From: CAZFJG01 sp964410915 | GTDB taxonomy: Bacteria > Synergistota > Synergistia > Synergistales > JAFGMB01 | Length of the DNA stretch: 64,000 bases | NCBI GenBank assembly: GCA_964410915.1 | Contig: CAYPIU010000001.1 | Coordinates: 124,001 to 188,000 of the forward strand | Direction: 5' to 3' | Notes under the pieces: generated by a model | Databases searched by the model: none | What the model was told of the DNA's origin: nothing | Seen by the model: only the letters and a program-made list of their open reading frames with translations | Translations under genes and position numbers: made by a program | Part shown: in pieces, positions 44,150 through 53,760 of the stretch | How positions within the stretch are numbered: position 1 is the first letter of the stretch | How the letters are laid out: each line of letters opens with the position of its first letter

Positions 44150-46062
44150 GAGAACATATATCTATTGGCGAGGTTTGGGATATCTTTCTTGAAAAATTTG
44201 AAGGAAATATACATAGTAGAAAAATCAATATCAGTACATTAGATGCCGAAATTACTGGTCTTGAATTAGCAGAAGATATAATATCGAAGGCGAATGTTCC
44301 GCATTATAATGCTTCTGCAGTGGATGGCTATGCTCTTGATTCTCGATTGACTTCAGGAGCCTCTCCAGCAACACCTGTTAAGCTTGTAAAAGAACAATAC
44401 TGTTGGCTGAATACTGGTATGGCAATTCCGGAAGAGTTCAATTCCGTTCTTATGGTAGAAAACTCAACCATAAAAAAAGATAATCTGTTTGTTTATAATA
44501 CTCAGTCTGCAGGAACAAATGTTCGCTCAGTAGGTGAAGATGTTTCGTCAGGTCAGGTCATAGCAAGGAAAGGAGATATAGTATCTCCATATCTTGCGGC
44601 TTTACTTCCCTGTGCCGGGATCCGCAGTGTAAGTGTTATAGCATCTCCGAGAGTTGTATTCATTCCAACCGGTGATGAAATCATATCTAAAAATGACTGG
44701 CTGGAAGTTTCCGAACATGAGCCTGGAACAATAATGGAAAGCAACTCTATTATGCTTCGCTCTCTTTTTAAGAACTGGGGTATGGATCTTGAAGTAACAA
44801 ATATTATTCCTGATGACCGGGAAAAGATTGAAAGTGTTATAGGCGAAGCAGTAAATAATTATGACATGATACTTGTCGGAGCAGGCTCTGCGAAAGGTAG
44901 AAAGGATCATGTTTTCCCAGTGTTGCAGGACATAGGCGAGGTCCTTTTTCACTGGACTTTAATGAAACCTGGCCGTCCAGCTATGGGAGCCATTGTCAAT
45001 GAAAAACCGGTAATAGGTTTACCAGGTTTCCCCATGTCAACTGCCGTTACAGCCTGGTCAATTGTTTATCCGATTTTACAATTGATGATCCATGGCACAT
45101 TCAATAGAGAAAAAGTTATTCCTGAAGCTCTGGGTGTTGTTGAAACACACCATGATCTTCCACTTATGATCTCCCATTCATCCCCGGCAGGGATAGAAGA
45201 ATGGCTAAGGATAAAAGTTGTTGAATTGAATGGAAGAAAAACTGTTGTGCCTTTTACTGGTGGATCAAGTAAAATGCTTTTAATGTCAGAAATGGACGGC
45301 ATCTCTCTTTTACCTGCAAAATCTCTTGAATTCCCGAAAGGCACTACTATTCCGACCGTCTGGATCACTAAAAATATCAACTGGGAGAATCGAGTTTTAT
45401 ACCAGGGATCGAATGATCCTGCTCTTGATAGGATAATATCGTTTGTAAGAAATAATGGCGGGGATATTGTTACCCGCTATGTAGGTAGTCTTGGAGGACT
45501 TGCTGCTCTGAAACGGAAAGAATGTCATTTTGCGGCAGTACATCTTCTTGATCCCGTCTCAGGGAAATATAATGATTCATATATAAAGGAATTTGCCGGA
45601 AATGAGAAATGGAGAAGGTTATTGGTTTATTACAGGGAGCAGGGAATAATAGTTAAAAAAGGGAATCCCAGATCAATCAGTACGATCCAGGATCTAACAG
45701 ATCCTGAGGTAAATCTGGTAAATCGCCAGCCGGGAGCTGGCACAAGGGTTCTTCTGGATCATTATCTTGATTCTGCTGGTATAGATAGTTCGCTTATCTC
45801 CGGATACAATAATTGTTCTTTTACTCATTTTGACGCTGCAAGTCAGGTTAAGACAGGAATTGCGGATGTAGCTTTAGGTATTCGTGCTGCTGCTACAGAA
45901 ATGGACCTTGACTTTATACCACTTACAGAAGAACCATTCGAACTGGTTATTCCTGAATCAAGTTTTTACCATAAAGGAATTCAATCGCTTATCAAGAGCC
46001 TCGACGATCCTGCATGGAGATCAATGGTAGAGAAAATGGGGGGATACAGATGGGCGGTCTGA
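44140..46062 (+). CDS. moeA: MoeA fused to a periplasmic-binding-protein-like (molybdate/tungstate-type) domain
   Basis: Second MoeA paralogue, 640 residues. Residues 1-410 are a MoeA domain (ASAVDGYALDS, FIPTGDEI, GAGSAKGRKDHVFPVL, GLPGFPMST). Residues of about 420-640 are a PBP-like domain (COG1910 type): LGGLAALKRKECHFAAVHLLD, NRQPGAGTRVLLD, AAGLGIRAAATEMDL-like and FIPLTEEPFEL. It has no signal peptide, so the PBP domain is cytosolic and may present oxyanion to the enzyme or sense it. Paired MoeA paralogues of this type are known where both Mo and W are used. Confidence 0.88.
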   Translation: MALREHISIGEVWDIFLEKFEGNIHSRKINISTLDAEITGLELAEDIISKANVPHYNASAVDGYALDSRLTSGASPATPVKLVKEQYCWLNTGMAIPEEFNSVLMVENSTIKKDNLFVYNTQSAGTNVRSVGEDVSSGQVIARKGDIVSPYLAALLPCAGIRSVSVIASPRVVFIPTGDEIISKNDWLEVSEHEPGTIMESNSIMLRSLFKNWGMDLEVTNIIPDDREKIESVIGEAVNNYDMILVGAGSAKGRKDHVFPVLQDIGEVLFHWTLMKPGRPAMGAIVNEKPVIGLPGFPMSTAVTAWSIVYPILQLMIHGTFNREKVIPEALGVVETHHDLPLMISHSSPAGIEEWLRIKVVELNGRKTVVPFTGGSSKMLLMSEMDGISLLPAKSLEFPKGTTIPTVWITKNINWENRVLYQGSNDPALDRIISFVRNNGGDIVTRYVGSLGGLAALKRKECHFAAVHLLDPVSGKYNDSYIKEFAGNEKWRRLLVYYREQGIIVKKGNPRSISTIQDLTDPEVNLVNRQPGAGTRVLLDHYLDSAGIDSSLISGYNNCSFTHFDAASQVKTGIADVALGIRAAATEMDLDFIPLTEEPFELVIPESSFYHKGIQSLIKSLDDPAWRSMVEKMGGYRWAV

Positions 46063-47027
46063 TCGATAGATACGGAAGAATATTAAAATACTTGAGGATA
46101 TCCATTACTGACAGGTGTAATTTCAGATGTCGGTATTGTATGCCTCCAGAAGGAATAACCTGGCATAAACATGAAGATATAATGACCTACGAGGATATTA
46201 CGTTTCTTGTTAATGTTCTGACTGGCATGGGAGTTGAAAAAGTAAGGTTTACTGGTGGAGAGCCACTCTTAAGACCTGGCTTTCCAAATTACCTTAAAGA
46301 GTTTTGCGCAACTTTTCCAGATATCAAGACTACTTTCACAACAAATGGGTCCCTTTTGCGGAGATACCATGATGATATTCTCTCTTCGAAACTAAACAGA
46401 ATTAATATAAGCCTGGATACACTTTCTCCTGAAAAGTTTTCTGAGATTACAAGGATTGGTGATCTTGAAACTGTTCTGGATGGAATTAAACTGTTTTCAG
46501 GCTTAAAACAGTTTAACCTCAGGATCAATACGGTGGTTATAAAGGGTTTTAATGATGGTGAAATCAAAGATATAATTGAATTTTCCCTTGAAAATAACAT
46601 TCTTCCCAGGTTTATTGAATTCATGCCACTTGATGATGATATATGGAGTGGAAATTGTTATGTCTCAGCCGATAATATTCTGGATTCCCTTCCGGAGAAA
46701 GATCATTGGGAACCTATGATTATGGATCAGGAAATAAGTCCAGGTCCCGCAAAGTATTATTACAATTCAAAAACCAAACAGAAACTTGGAATTATCGCTG
46801 CAGTTTCACATCATTTCTGTAAAGAATGTAACAGATTGAGAGTAACGGCACTTGGAGAAATGCGTCCATGTCTTTTCAGCGACAAGGGAATTTCCCTGAT
46901 CGAGGCTATTAGAGAAAGAGATACGCTGGAATTAAAGAATAGAATAATTACCGCAGTAGAGCAGAAACCGTCCGGATGGGATTCTTCTGAAGGACATGCA
47001 TGTCATATGTCTCGTATTGGAGGTTAG
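46050..47027 (+). CDS. moaA: GTP 3',8-cyclase MoaA
   Basis: Radical-SAM enzyme for the first molybdopterin step. The N-terminal cluster motif CNFRCRYC, TGGEPLLRP, and the second cluster set Cx2Cx13C in CKECNRLRVTALGEMRPC are all present. The C-terminus ends in Gly-Gly, which is required for activity in known enzymes. 325 residues from ATG 46050, with GGGGGGATACAG upstream; an upstream in-frame start at 46014 is unnecessary. It overlaps moeA by 13 bases. Confidence 0.95.
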   Translation: MGGLIDRYGRILKYLRISITDRCNFRCRYCMPPEGITWHKHEDIMTYEDITFLVNVLTGMGVEKVRFTGGEPLLRPGFPNYLKEFCATFPDIKTTFTTNGSLLRRYHDDILSSKLNRINISLDTLSPEKFSEITRIGDLETVLDGIKLFSGLKQFNLRINTVVIKGFNDGEIKDIIEFSLENNILPRFIEFMPLDDDIWSGNCYVSADNILDSLPEKDHWEPMIMDQEISPGPAKYYYNSKTKQKLGIIAAVSHHFCKECNRLRVTALGEMRPCLFSDKGISLIEAIRERDTLELKNRIITAVEQKPSGWDSSEGHACHMSRIGG

Positions 47028-47032
47028 AAATT

Positions 47033-47530
47033 ATGGATCTTACTCATCTTGATGATTCCGGACATCCTGTTATGGTGGATGTTTCGACAAAAGATATTAC
47101 TGTAAGAACTGCAGAAGCCGAAGGTGAGGTAAGATTATCACTTAAGGTCTTTGAATCAATTCGTTCAGGATCTATTGTAAAAGGTGATGTATTTAAAATT
47201 GCCGAGACTGCAGGGATAATGGCTCTTAAAAAGACTTCCGATATAATACCCCTTTGTCATTCTATTCGCATAGAACATTCATCTGTACGCTGTGAGCTTA
47301 TTGAAAGTTCAATGACAGTAAGGATTTCCTGTACTGTAAAGACAAGAGAAGTTACTGGTGTTGAAATGGAAGCTATCACAGGTGTAATGGGAGCGGCATT
47401 GACAATATATGATATGTGCAAGGCGATAGATAAAACTATGACAATATCAAATATCAGGCTCTTATCCAAAACAGGAGGTAAAAGCGGTTCATTTTTAAAC
47501 AAAAAGGAGTCATTGGATGAAGATTCTTGA
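47033..47530 (+). CDS. moaC: cyclic pyranopterin monophosphate synthase MoaC
   Basis: Second step of molybdopterin synthesis. Family motifs are MVDVSTKDIT, KKTSDIIPLCHSIRIEH, GVEMEAITGVMGAALTIYDM and the RLLSKTGGKSG end. 165 residues, typical. GGAGGTTAGAAATT precedes ATG 47033. Confidence 0.95.
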   Translation: MDLTHLDDSGHPVMVDVSTKDITVRTAEAEGEVRLSLKVFESIRSGSIVKGDVFKIAETAGIMALKKTSDIIPLCHSIRIEHSSVRCELIESSMTVRISCTVKTREVTGVEMEAITGVMGAALTIYDMCKAIDKTMTISNIRLLSKTGGKSGSFLNKKESLDEDS

Positions 47531-48338
47531 GATAATCGATACTTTTGAAAATTCAGCACCAAAGATCTGTTATATCTCCAGAGGAATAAATGGATCCTGC
47601 AGCGTTAATGGTAACAGCATTGACATGTTCGCAGTTGCTCCTGGTTTTCTGGACAAACAAAACCAGGGGATATATATGGTTCTGCCGAGGGAAAACTTCC
47701 CTCTTGAAACTGGTAAAACTCTCTACGACTCACATGGCGGAGTTATTTTAGATATTAATGAAAAGGTTTCTGAGAATACATATAGACTAACTGTCAACCA
47801 GGCTGGATTTATTTGTCTATCAGATACACTTGATATTATCCATATTATCAAAACCTGTATTCTTACGGTCAGTGACAAGGGGAGCAGAGGAGAAAGAAAT
47901 GATACCTCGGGTCCTGCCCTTTCAGATATGATTGATTCCATTGGTTCAGATATTATTGATGCAAAAATTGTTCCAGATGAAAGATCAGCCATAACAAGTA
48001 CAATAAAGCAATGGATAAACCAATACTGTCCTGACGTAATACTTGTTACCGGAGGAACTGGTCTTTCATCCCGTGATGTAACTCCTGAAGCTCTTCGATC
48101 TATTTCCGATAGCGAAATACCGGGAATAGGAGAGTATATGCGTATTAAGACATCAGAGTTTACAGAAAGGTCTATTCTTTCAAGATCTTCAGCTCATATC
48201 ATAGATCGAACCCTTGTGATATCTCTTCCTGGAAGTAAAAAAGGTTCGACCCAATGTCTTGGTGTGATCCTCCCGATAATGAGGCATGCAGTAGATATAA
48301 TTACAGCGAGGGAAACGGAATGTGGAACCAGTAGTTAG
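47517..48338 (+). CDS. mog: molybdopterin adenylyltransferase (MogA/MoaB-like) with an unrecognised N-terminal domain
   Basis: 273 residues. The C-terminal part (about 108-265) is a MogA/MoaB domain: TVSDKGSRGERNDTSGP, KIVPDERSAI, LVTGGTGLSSRDVTPEAL and IPGIGEYMR. This domain adenylates molybdopterin before metal insertion. The first 105 residues, predicted mainly beta, match no domain I recognise; normal MogA proteins are about 165-200 residues. GGAGTCATTGG precedes the ATG. It overlaps moaC by 14 bases. Confidence 0.85.
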   Translation: MKILEIIDTFENSAPKICYISRGINGSCSVNGNSIDMFAVAPGFLDKQNQGIYMVLPRENFPLETGKTLYDSHGGVILDINEKVSENTYRLTVNQAGFICLSDTLDIIHIIKTCILTVSDKGSRGERNDTSGPALSDMIDSIGSDIIDAKIVPDERSAITSTIKQWINQYCPDVILVTGGTGLSSRDVTPEALRSISDSEIPGIGEYMRIKTSEFTERSILSRSSAHIIDRTLVISLPGSKKGSTQCLGVILPIMRHAVDIITARETECGTSS

Positions 48339-48371
48339 TTTTTCAGAGATGGGGTGTTTTACATAGACAAT

Positions 48372-49250
48372 ATGGCCGGGAGAGTTAACAGATGTTTCAT
48401 AATTACAGGAATGTCAGGAGCAGGGAAGTCTGCTACTCTCAACATATTTGAAGATCAGGGCATGTTCGCTGTCGACAATATTCCTCCCTCTCTGATCCCT
48501 CAGTTATTGAATGTTCTCTCCAGACACCGTCTGGCTGTTGATAATGGCCTGGCTGCAGTTGTTGATGTTCGTGGTGGTGATCTGATGGGAGATCTCCTAT
48601 CTGTTTTAGGAGATCTCAGGAAGAGTCTTTCAAATATTAAACTAATTTTCCTTGATGCAGATAATGATGTCCTTGTTAGACGTTTTGGCGCGACTCGGAG
48701 AAGACATCCACTTTCTCATGATCTTACAACCCTTGATGGAGTCAACATGGAGAGAAAACTTCTTTCCCCAATATTCGAAAACGCAGATATAATCCTGAAT
48801 ACGTCTGACCTTAATCTGAAACAGTTACGTAATAACTTAATGAGTCAACTGGGATATTCAATAGAAAGAGCTACGATGATATTCACTTCTTTTGGATATA
48901 AATACGGGATACCACAAGATTGTGATTTCATACTTGATGTACGTTTTCTACCAAATCCCCACTATATCTCAGATCTTCGCCCATATTCGGGAGAAGACGA
49001 ACCCGTAAGCAAATATATATGGTCTTTTTCAGAGACAGAAGGTTTCCTTCAAAGATTCACAGATCTTCTGGATTATATTATTCCTCTATATATGAACACA
49101 GGTAAACAACAGATACATATAGGTATTGGCTGTACTGGAGGCAGGCATCGTTCTGTTGCTGTAGCCAGATGGCTTGGGGAATATTTTAAGGGCCCTCGCC
49201 AGCACTGTCTTGTCCGACATCGCGATATAGAAAGGGAAAAGGTGTTATAA
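48372..49250 (+). CDS. rapZ: RapZ-family nucleotide-binding protein
   Basis: P-loop protein (YvcJ/RapZ). Walker A is GMSGAGKS (residues 13-20 from ATG 48372), followed by FAVDNIPPSLIPQLL, DVRGGDL, the RFGATRRRHPL block and the C-terminal GCTGGRHRSVAVARWL. In enterobacteria it is an RNA-binding adaptor; in firmicutes the homologue has GTPase/ATPase activity. The start is uncertain: GTG 48354 is also in frame, but the GGGG that would serve as ribosome-binding site is adjacent to that codon. Confidence 0.9.
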   Translation: MAGRVNRCFIITGMSGAGKSATLNIFEDQGMFAVDNIPPSLIPQLLNVLSRHRLAVDNGLAAVVDVRGGDLMGDLLSVLGDLRKSLSNIKLIFLDADNDVLVRRFGATRRRHPLSHDLTTLDGVNMERKLLSPIFENADIILNTSDLNLKQLRNNLMSQLGYSIERATMIFTSFGYKYGIPQDCDFILDVRFLPNPHYISDLRPYSGEDEPVSKYIWSFSETEGFLQRFTDLLDYIIPLYMNTGKQQIHIGIGCTGGRHRSVAVARWLGEYFKGPRQHCLVRHRDIEREKVL

Positions 49251-49252
49251 GA

Positions 49253-50380
49253 ATGGACTGGAGGTCAGGTTTTCTACTGGGACTTCTTTCTGCCTTTTTG
49301 ATAATATCTCTTCTGCGCAGTAATATATTCAGCAATGGTTCCAGAACCAGGAAGAAAGATTCAATGAAAAGGATCAGGCAATCAAGTGTCATGTCAAATG
49401 CCATAGATCTCCGACTTGCAATGGGTCCTTCTATAGTTACATTGGGAGGAGGAACCGGCCTGTCATCACTTCTTTCCGGGCTCAAAAGTTTTACACGTAA
49501 TATCACTGCTGTTGTTACCGTTACAGATGAAGGAGGAAGTTCAGGAAGACTTCGGGATGAATGGGGTGTACTTCCACCTGGTGATATACGTAATTGTCTG
49601 GTTGCTCTTGCTGAAGATGATAATGAACTGAGGCAGATACTTGACTTCAGGTTTGATCAGGGTGAACTTAAGGGACATAGTCTTGGGAACTTGATCTTAC
49701 TTGCTCTTACAGAGATATCCGGAGATTTCAGGCTAGGTGTAGAAAGGATAAACAATCTTCTAGCTATTCGAGGGAAAGTTCTTCCTGTAACGACAGAATC
49801 GGTTTCCATCTTTGGAAGAACATTCAATGGAGATTTTGTGCGAGGAGAACTTGGAGTTACAAAATGTGGAAGTGAGCTTGAAGATATATGGCTTGAGCCA
49901 GGTGATTCAAAACCTGTGACTGAGGTTCTTCGATCTATTCAGGAGGCAGATATTATAGTTTTTGGTCCTGGTAGTCTTTTTACAAGTGTTTTACCAAATC
50001 TAATGGTTCCAGGTGTAAGTGAAATGATAACCAGAACATCTTTACCAACCGTATATGTTGCGAATCTGATGACTCAACCTGGAGAAACTGACGGATTTTC
50101 AGTTTCAAAACATATTCAGTGGCTTGAGAACTTTCTTGGCAAAGTCCCTGATTTTGTTCTCGTAAATAACCAGAACATTCCTGAACCTATTCTGTCAAAT
50201 TATTCAGAACAGGGAGCATTTCCGCTTTTCCTTACTATGGATGAAAGGGAATATCTGGAGAAAAAGAACTGTGAAGTTATTGAAGCACCTTTTTTCAGTA
50301 TTTCAGAAGGGTCTGTTCTGCGTCACAATGGTCAGGCAGTTTCGGAAGTCCTGATGAAGATCTGCCGGGAAAGGGAATGA
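49253..50380 (+). CDS. yvcK: YvcK/CofD-family gluconeogenesis factor with N-terminal membrane helix
   Basis: UPF0052-type protein that binds UDP-sugars in firmicutes and affects cell-wall synthesis and growth on gluconeogenic substrates. It has VTLGGGTGLSSLLSGLK, TDEGGSSGRLRDEWG and PPGDIRNCLVALAED. A single membrane helix near residues 6-22, followed by a short basic linker, precedes the domain. 375 residues, longer than typical YvcK of about 320. It lies between rapZ and whiA in the conserved triad. Confidence 0.92.
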   Translation: MDWRSGFLLGLLSAFLIISLLRSNIFSNGSRTRKKDSMKRIRQSSVMSNAIDLRLAMGPSIVTLGGGTGLSSLLSGLKSFTRNITAVVTVTDEGGSSGRLRDEWGVLPPGDIRNCLVALAEDDNELRQILDFRFDQGELKGHSLGNLILLALTEISGDFRLGVERINNLLAIRGKVLPVTTESVSIFGRTFNGDFVRGELGVTKCGSELEDIWLEPGDSKPVTEVLRSIQEADIIVFGPGSLFTSVLPNLMVPGVSEMITRTSLPTVYVANLMTQPGETDGFSVSKHIQWLENFLGKVPDFVLVNNQNIPEPILSNYSEQGAFPLFLTMDEREYLEKKNCEVIEAPFFSISEGSVLRHNGQAVSEVLMKICRERE

Positions 50381-50389
50381 TGTTCAAGA

Positions 50390-51268
50390 ATGCAGAATTT
50401 ACGTCTGCAGATCTGGGATGAGTGGCTTGGAGATCGAGTTGATGATCCATCCAAGTTGAATTGTGAGATAGCTGGTATCATAGAATGTATGAAAAGATCC
50501 ATTTCCACCAGAAACGTAATCCTTAAAAGTAATCATTTGTGGGTTTTTCGCCGACTGATCAAGCTTTGGAAACTTTCCATCTGGTCTGAAACTTTTGATA
50601 TTACTCATGTACTTGACGTGCCCCGTAACATGCATGGGATGGTATCAGTGACATTACCATCTTATCTTCATAATGAACTTATATCCTTTGGTAAGAAATG
50701 CTCTCTTTCGGGGAATTACTGGAACTGGATACGAGGTATCTGGGGTAATGCTGGTCATATTTATTTACCCAAAAATGGGTATAATCTTGTATTTCGCTTA
50801 TTAAGCCGAAATATCGCCGACAGGATCGTAAATAGAATGAAAATTAGTGGTATTTCAGTATCTACAAGGCAGAAGAATAATTATACAGAGGTCATGATAA
50901 GAAATCAGGAAGATATCGTTACTCTTTTATCAAAAATGAGATTGTATAATGCTTCTCTTATCATTGAACAGCGATCTATGGTAAGGGCGATGAGGAATAG
51001 GGCCAACAAGCTTGTAAATTGTGACTCTTCAAATATCAGGAAGAGTCTTGAAGTTGCTGAAAAACAGATCAATATAGCGAAAACTCTCAAGGATAGCGGT
51101 TATTATGATAATCTGCCACCTAAATTGAAAGAAATAATTGATGTTCGTATCAAGAATCCCAGCGCAACCTTAACTGAGTTAGGAACATATCTTGATAAAC
51201 CTGTCAGCAAGTCCACTGTTAAATATAGATGGAGTAAAATTAAACAGATATTAGATAATCGTCAGTAA
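50390..51268 (+). CDS. whiA: WhiA-like DNA-binding regulator
   Basis: Homologue of WhiA, 292 residues. The N-terminal part (about 20-190) corresponds to the WhiA LAGLIDADG-like domain but is strongly diverged, with no canonical motif visible. The C-terminal helix-turn-helix region PSATLTELGTYLDKPVSKSTVKYR-type sequence is clear, followed by WSKI. In actinobacteria WhiA controls sporulation septation; in Bacillus it affects division. Here the host appears to be a non-sporulator. The ATG 50390 lies 9 bases after the yvcK stop. Confidence 0.85.
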   Translation: MQNLRLQIWDEWLGDRVDDPSKLNCEIAGIIECMKRSISTRNVILKSNHLWVFRRLIKLWKLSIWSETFDITHVLDVPRNMHGMVSVTLPSYLHNELISFGKKCSLSGNYWNWIRGIWGNAGHIYLPKNGYNLVFRLLSRNIADRIVNRMKISGISVSTRQKNNYTEVMIRNQEDIVTLLSKMRLYNASLIIEQRSMVRAMRNRANKLVNCDSSNIRKSLEVAEKQINIAKTLKDSGYYDNLPPKLKEIIDVRIKNPSATLTELGTYLDKPVSKSTVKYRWSKIKQILDNRQ

Positions 51269-51338
51269 ACTTTTCTGTAAATTATCCTCATGTGATCTCT
51301 ACACTTGCCAATAGTTTCACTGATTGTAAAATATATCC

Positions 51339-51368
51339 TTGACAGGGAAAGCTATATCAACAGACAAT
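51339..51368 (+). promoter_or_regulatory. possible promoter of gap-pgk-tpiA
   Basis: Perfect TTGACA (51339-51344), 18-base spacer, GACAAT (51363-51368, four of six). It would give a leader of about 75 bases before gap. The -10 is weak. Confidence 0.5.
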
Positions 51369-51449
51369 ATCATCTAAAGCTGCATATCGTTATTCTGCTA
51401 ATGTAACTAATTATATATAGCAGTTTAGAATAAGAAAGGGTGGTTCTAT

Positions 51450-52469
51450 ATGAGTAATGTTAAAGTTGCAATTAATGGTTTTGGAAGGATAGGAAGGCTG
51501 GTCTTGAGGTCTCTTTTACAATATGACAGGGAGGGACTCTTTGAAATCGTCGCAACCAACAGCAGGACGTCTCCCGAACAACGTGCCTATATGTTCAAGT
51601 ATGATTCAGTTCATGGAAGATATCCCGGAGACGTTTCATTCGATGAAAATAATATATATGTAGATGGCAAAAAGATAGAAGTTCTTTCCGTGAAGAATAC
51701 TGAAGAGTTACCATGGAAAGAGATCGGTGTTGATATCGTAATTGAATCCACAGGTAAAGCACGAACCACAGATGCTGCTTCCGGACATTTAACTGCAGGT
51801 GCGAAAAAGGTTGTTATATCGGCTCCCGGTAGTGGAGAAGATATCCTGACTCTGGTTATGGGGGTGAACGAGGAGTTATATGATCCAGAGGTTAATGATA
51901 TTATTTCAAATGCATCATGTACTACAAACTGTCTTGCCCCAATGGTAAAAGTCCTGAATGACGAGTTTGGAATAAAGAAAGGCTTGATGACAACATCTCA
52001 CTCTTATACAAACGATCAGAAAACTCTTGATTCTTCCCACTCAAAACTCCATAGAGGAAGAGCTGCTGCACTTTCTATCATACCCACCAGTACAGGAGCA
52101 GCAAAAGCGCTTGGCACTGTGATTCCTTCAATGAAAGGGAAACTTAACGGGCTCGCGCTGAGAGTGCCGACCCCTGATGTATCCGTTGTGGATCTTGTAG
52201 CGGAGTTATCAGTAAATACAAATACTGCAGAAATTAACAATGCTTTCCGAAAACACGCAGAAACAGACCTTGCAGGTTATCTTTATTACGAAGATGGAGA
52301 CCTCGTTTCAATGGATTTTGTAGGCGATCCACATTCTGCAATATTTGCAGCGCCACACACTATGGTCATTGATAATATGGTAAAGATCCTTGGCTGGTAT
52401 GACAACGAATGGGGATATTCCTGCAGGATAGTAGATCTGGTCAATTATATAATAAAGAAGGGGCTGTAG
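51450..52469 (+). CDS. gap: glyceraldehyde-3-phosphate dehydrogenase (type I)
   Basis: NAD(P)-dependent glycolytic and gluconeogenic enzyme. N-terminal INGFGRIGRLVLRS dinucleotide site, the active-site SNASCTTNCLAP cysteine and the WYDNEWGYSCRIVDL C-terminal block are present. 339 residues, full length. GAAAGGGTGGTT precedes the ATG. It is followed after 3 bases by pgk. Confidence 0.97.
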   Translation: MSNVKVAINGFGRIGRLVLRSLLQYDREGLFEIVATNSRTSPEQRAYMFKYDSVHGRYPGDVSFDENNIYVDGKKIEVLSVKNTEELPWKEIGVDIVIESTGKARTTDAASGHLTAGAKKVVISAPGSGEDILTLVMGVNEELYDPEVNDIISNASCTTNCLAPMVKVLNDEFGIKKGLMTTSHSYTNDQKTLDSSHSKLHRGRAAALSIIPTSTGAAKALGTVIPSMKGKLNGLALRVPTPDVSVVDLVAELSVNTNTAEINNAFRKHAETDLAGYLYYEDGDLVSMDFVGDPHSAIFAAPHTMVIDNMVKILGWYDNEWGYSCRIVDLVNYIIKKGL

Positions 52470-52472
52470 AAA

Positions 52473-53666
52473 ATGGACTTGAGGCAAGTTGAGTCCAGAG
52501 ATCTAAAAAACAGGAAGGTGCTTGTAAGGGTAGATTTCAATGTTCCCTTCAAAGATGGTAAGATCACTGATTCAACGCGGATCAGCGCACATAAACCCAC
52601 AATAGACCTATTGAGAGATTCAGGTGCAAAAATTGCTCTCGTAACACATTTTGGGAGGCCTGGCGGTAAAAGGGATGAAAAGTTTTCTACCCGCCATCTG
52701 GTAAATGAAATTCAATACCTTTACGGAATGAAAGTCAGGTTTGTAGATGATGTTAAAGGTCAGAATATAACTGATTCAATGCAGACACTTGAAAATAATG
52801 AGCTTATCCTTCTTGAAAATATACGTTTCAACCCTGAGGAAAAGAAGAATGACAAAGTCTTTGCTACTGAACTTGGTAAATCCTTTGATCTCTTTATCAT
52901 GGATGCTTTCAGTGCATGTCATAGAGCTCATGCTTCAACAAATGCCATACAGCAGGTTATTCCGTCATATGCTGGACTCCTTCTGAAAAAAGAAGTAGAT
53001 ATGTTGGGTAATGTAAAGGAGGATCCGGAAAAGCCTTTTACGATCATTCTGGGTGGAGCGAAAGTTTCGGACAAGATAGGAGTAATAGAGTCTCTAATGG
53101 ATAAAGCATCCTCAATACTAATTGGTGGAGGAATGGCTTTTACATTTTTGAAGGCATCCGGAAGAAATACCGGCAATTCTATAGTAGAGGAAGAAAGAAT
53201 CGAATATACGAAAAAAATAATGTCAAAAGCAAAGGATCATGGTGTGGCTATAGTGCTTCCTGTAGATTTCAGAGTAGGTCTTTCCCCTGAAGACGAGAGA
53301 TCCGACATCGTTGATGCCGAAGCATTACCAGACGGTAAAATGGGGCTTGATATAGGTCCGGTTACCTCAGGTTTATTTAAGGCGTATATTGAAAATTCCA
53401 GGACTGTTCTCTGGAATGGCCCCCTCGGCGTTTTTGAAAATCCGGTTTTTGAATCCGGTACACATGAGATCGCAGATTTTATTGCAAATCAGACAGATGA
53501 AGGAAAGTTATTCTCTGTGATCGGTGGAGGGGATAGCGCAGCCGCGGTGAAGAAGTTTGGCCTTGCAGACAGAATGTCACATGTTTCTACAGGTGGGGGA
53601 GCGAGTCTCGAGTTTTTTGAAAAGGATATTCTGCCCGGAATAAAGCCTCTTATTGATCAAAAATAA
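52473..53666 (+). CDS. pgk: phosphoglycerate kinase
   Basis: ATP-forming step of lower glycolysis. It has [33 protein letters not shown], the nucleotide-site [11 protein letters not shown] and [13 protein letters not shown]. 397 residues, normal, with no fused TpiA as found in Thermotoga. It begins 3 bases after gap. Confidence 0.97.
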   Translation: MDLRQVESRDLKNRKVLVRVDFNVPFKDGKITDSTRISAHKPTIDLLRDSGAKIALVTHFGRPGGKRDEKFSTRHLVNEIQYLYGMKVRFVDDVKGQNITDSMQTLENNELILLENIRFNPEEKKNDKVFATELGKSFDLFIMDAFSACHRAHASTNAIQQVIPSYAGLLLKKEVDMLGNVKEDPEKPFTIILGGAKVSDKIGVIESLMDKASSILIGGGMAFTFLKASGRNTGNSIVEEERIEYTKKIMSKAKDHGVAIVLPVDFRVGLSPEDERSDIVDAEALPDGKMGLDIGPVTSGLFKAYIENSRTVLWNGPLGVFENPVFESGTHEIADFIANQTDEGKLFSVIGGGDSAAAVKKFGLADRMSHVSTGGGASLEFFEKDILPGIKPLIDQK

Positions 53667-53699
53667 TGATCTGAGGTCAATCCCGGAAACGAACTGAAA

Positions 53700-53735
53700 G
53701 TGACGGTGCTATCTATAATAGATTAGCACCGTCAC
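53700..53735 (+). terminator. hairpin between pgk and tpiA
   Basis: Perfect 12-bp stem GTGACGGTGCTA (53700-53711 with 53724-53735) and a 12-base loop. No T run follows, and tpiA starts 25 bases later, so it may attenuate rather than end transcription. Confidence 0.55.
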
Positions 53736-53760
53736 ATAATTGGAAAGGATGGTATTAATT

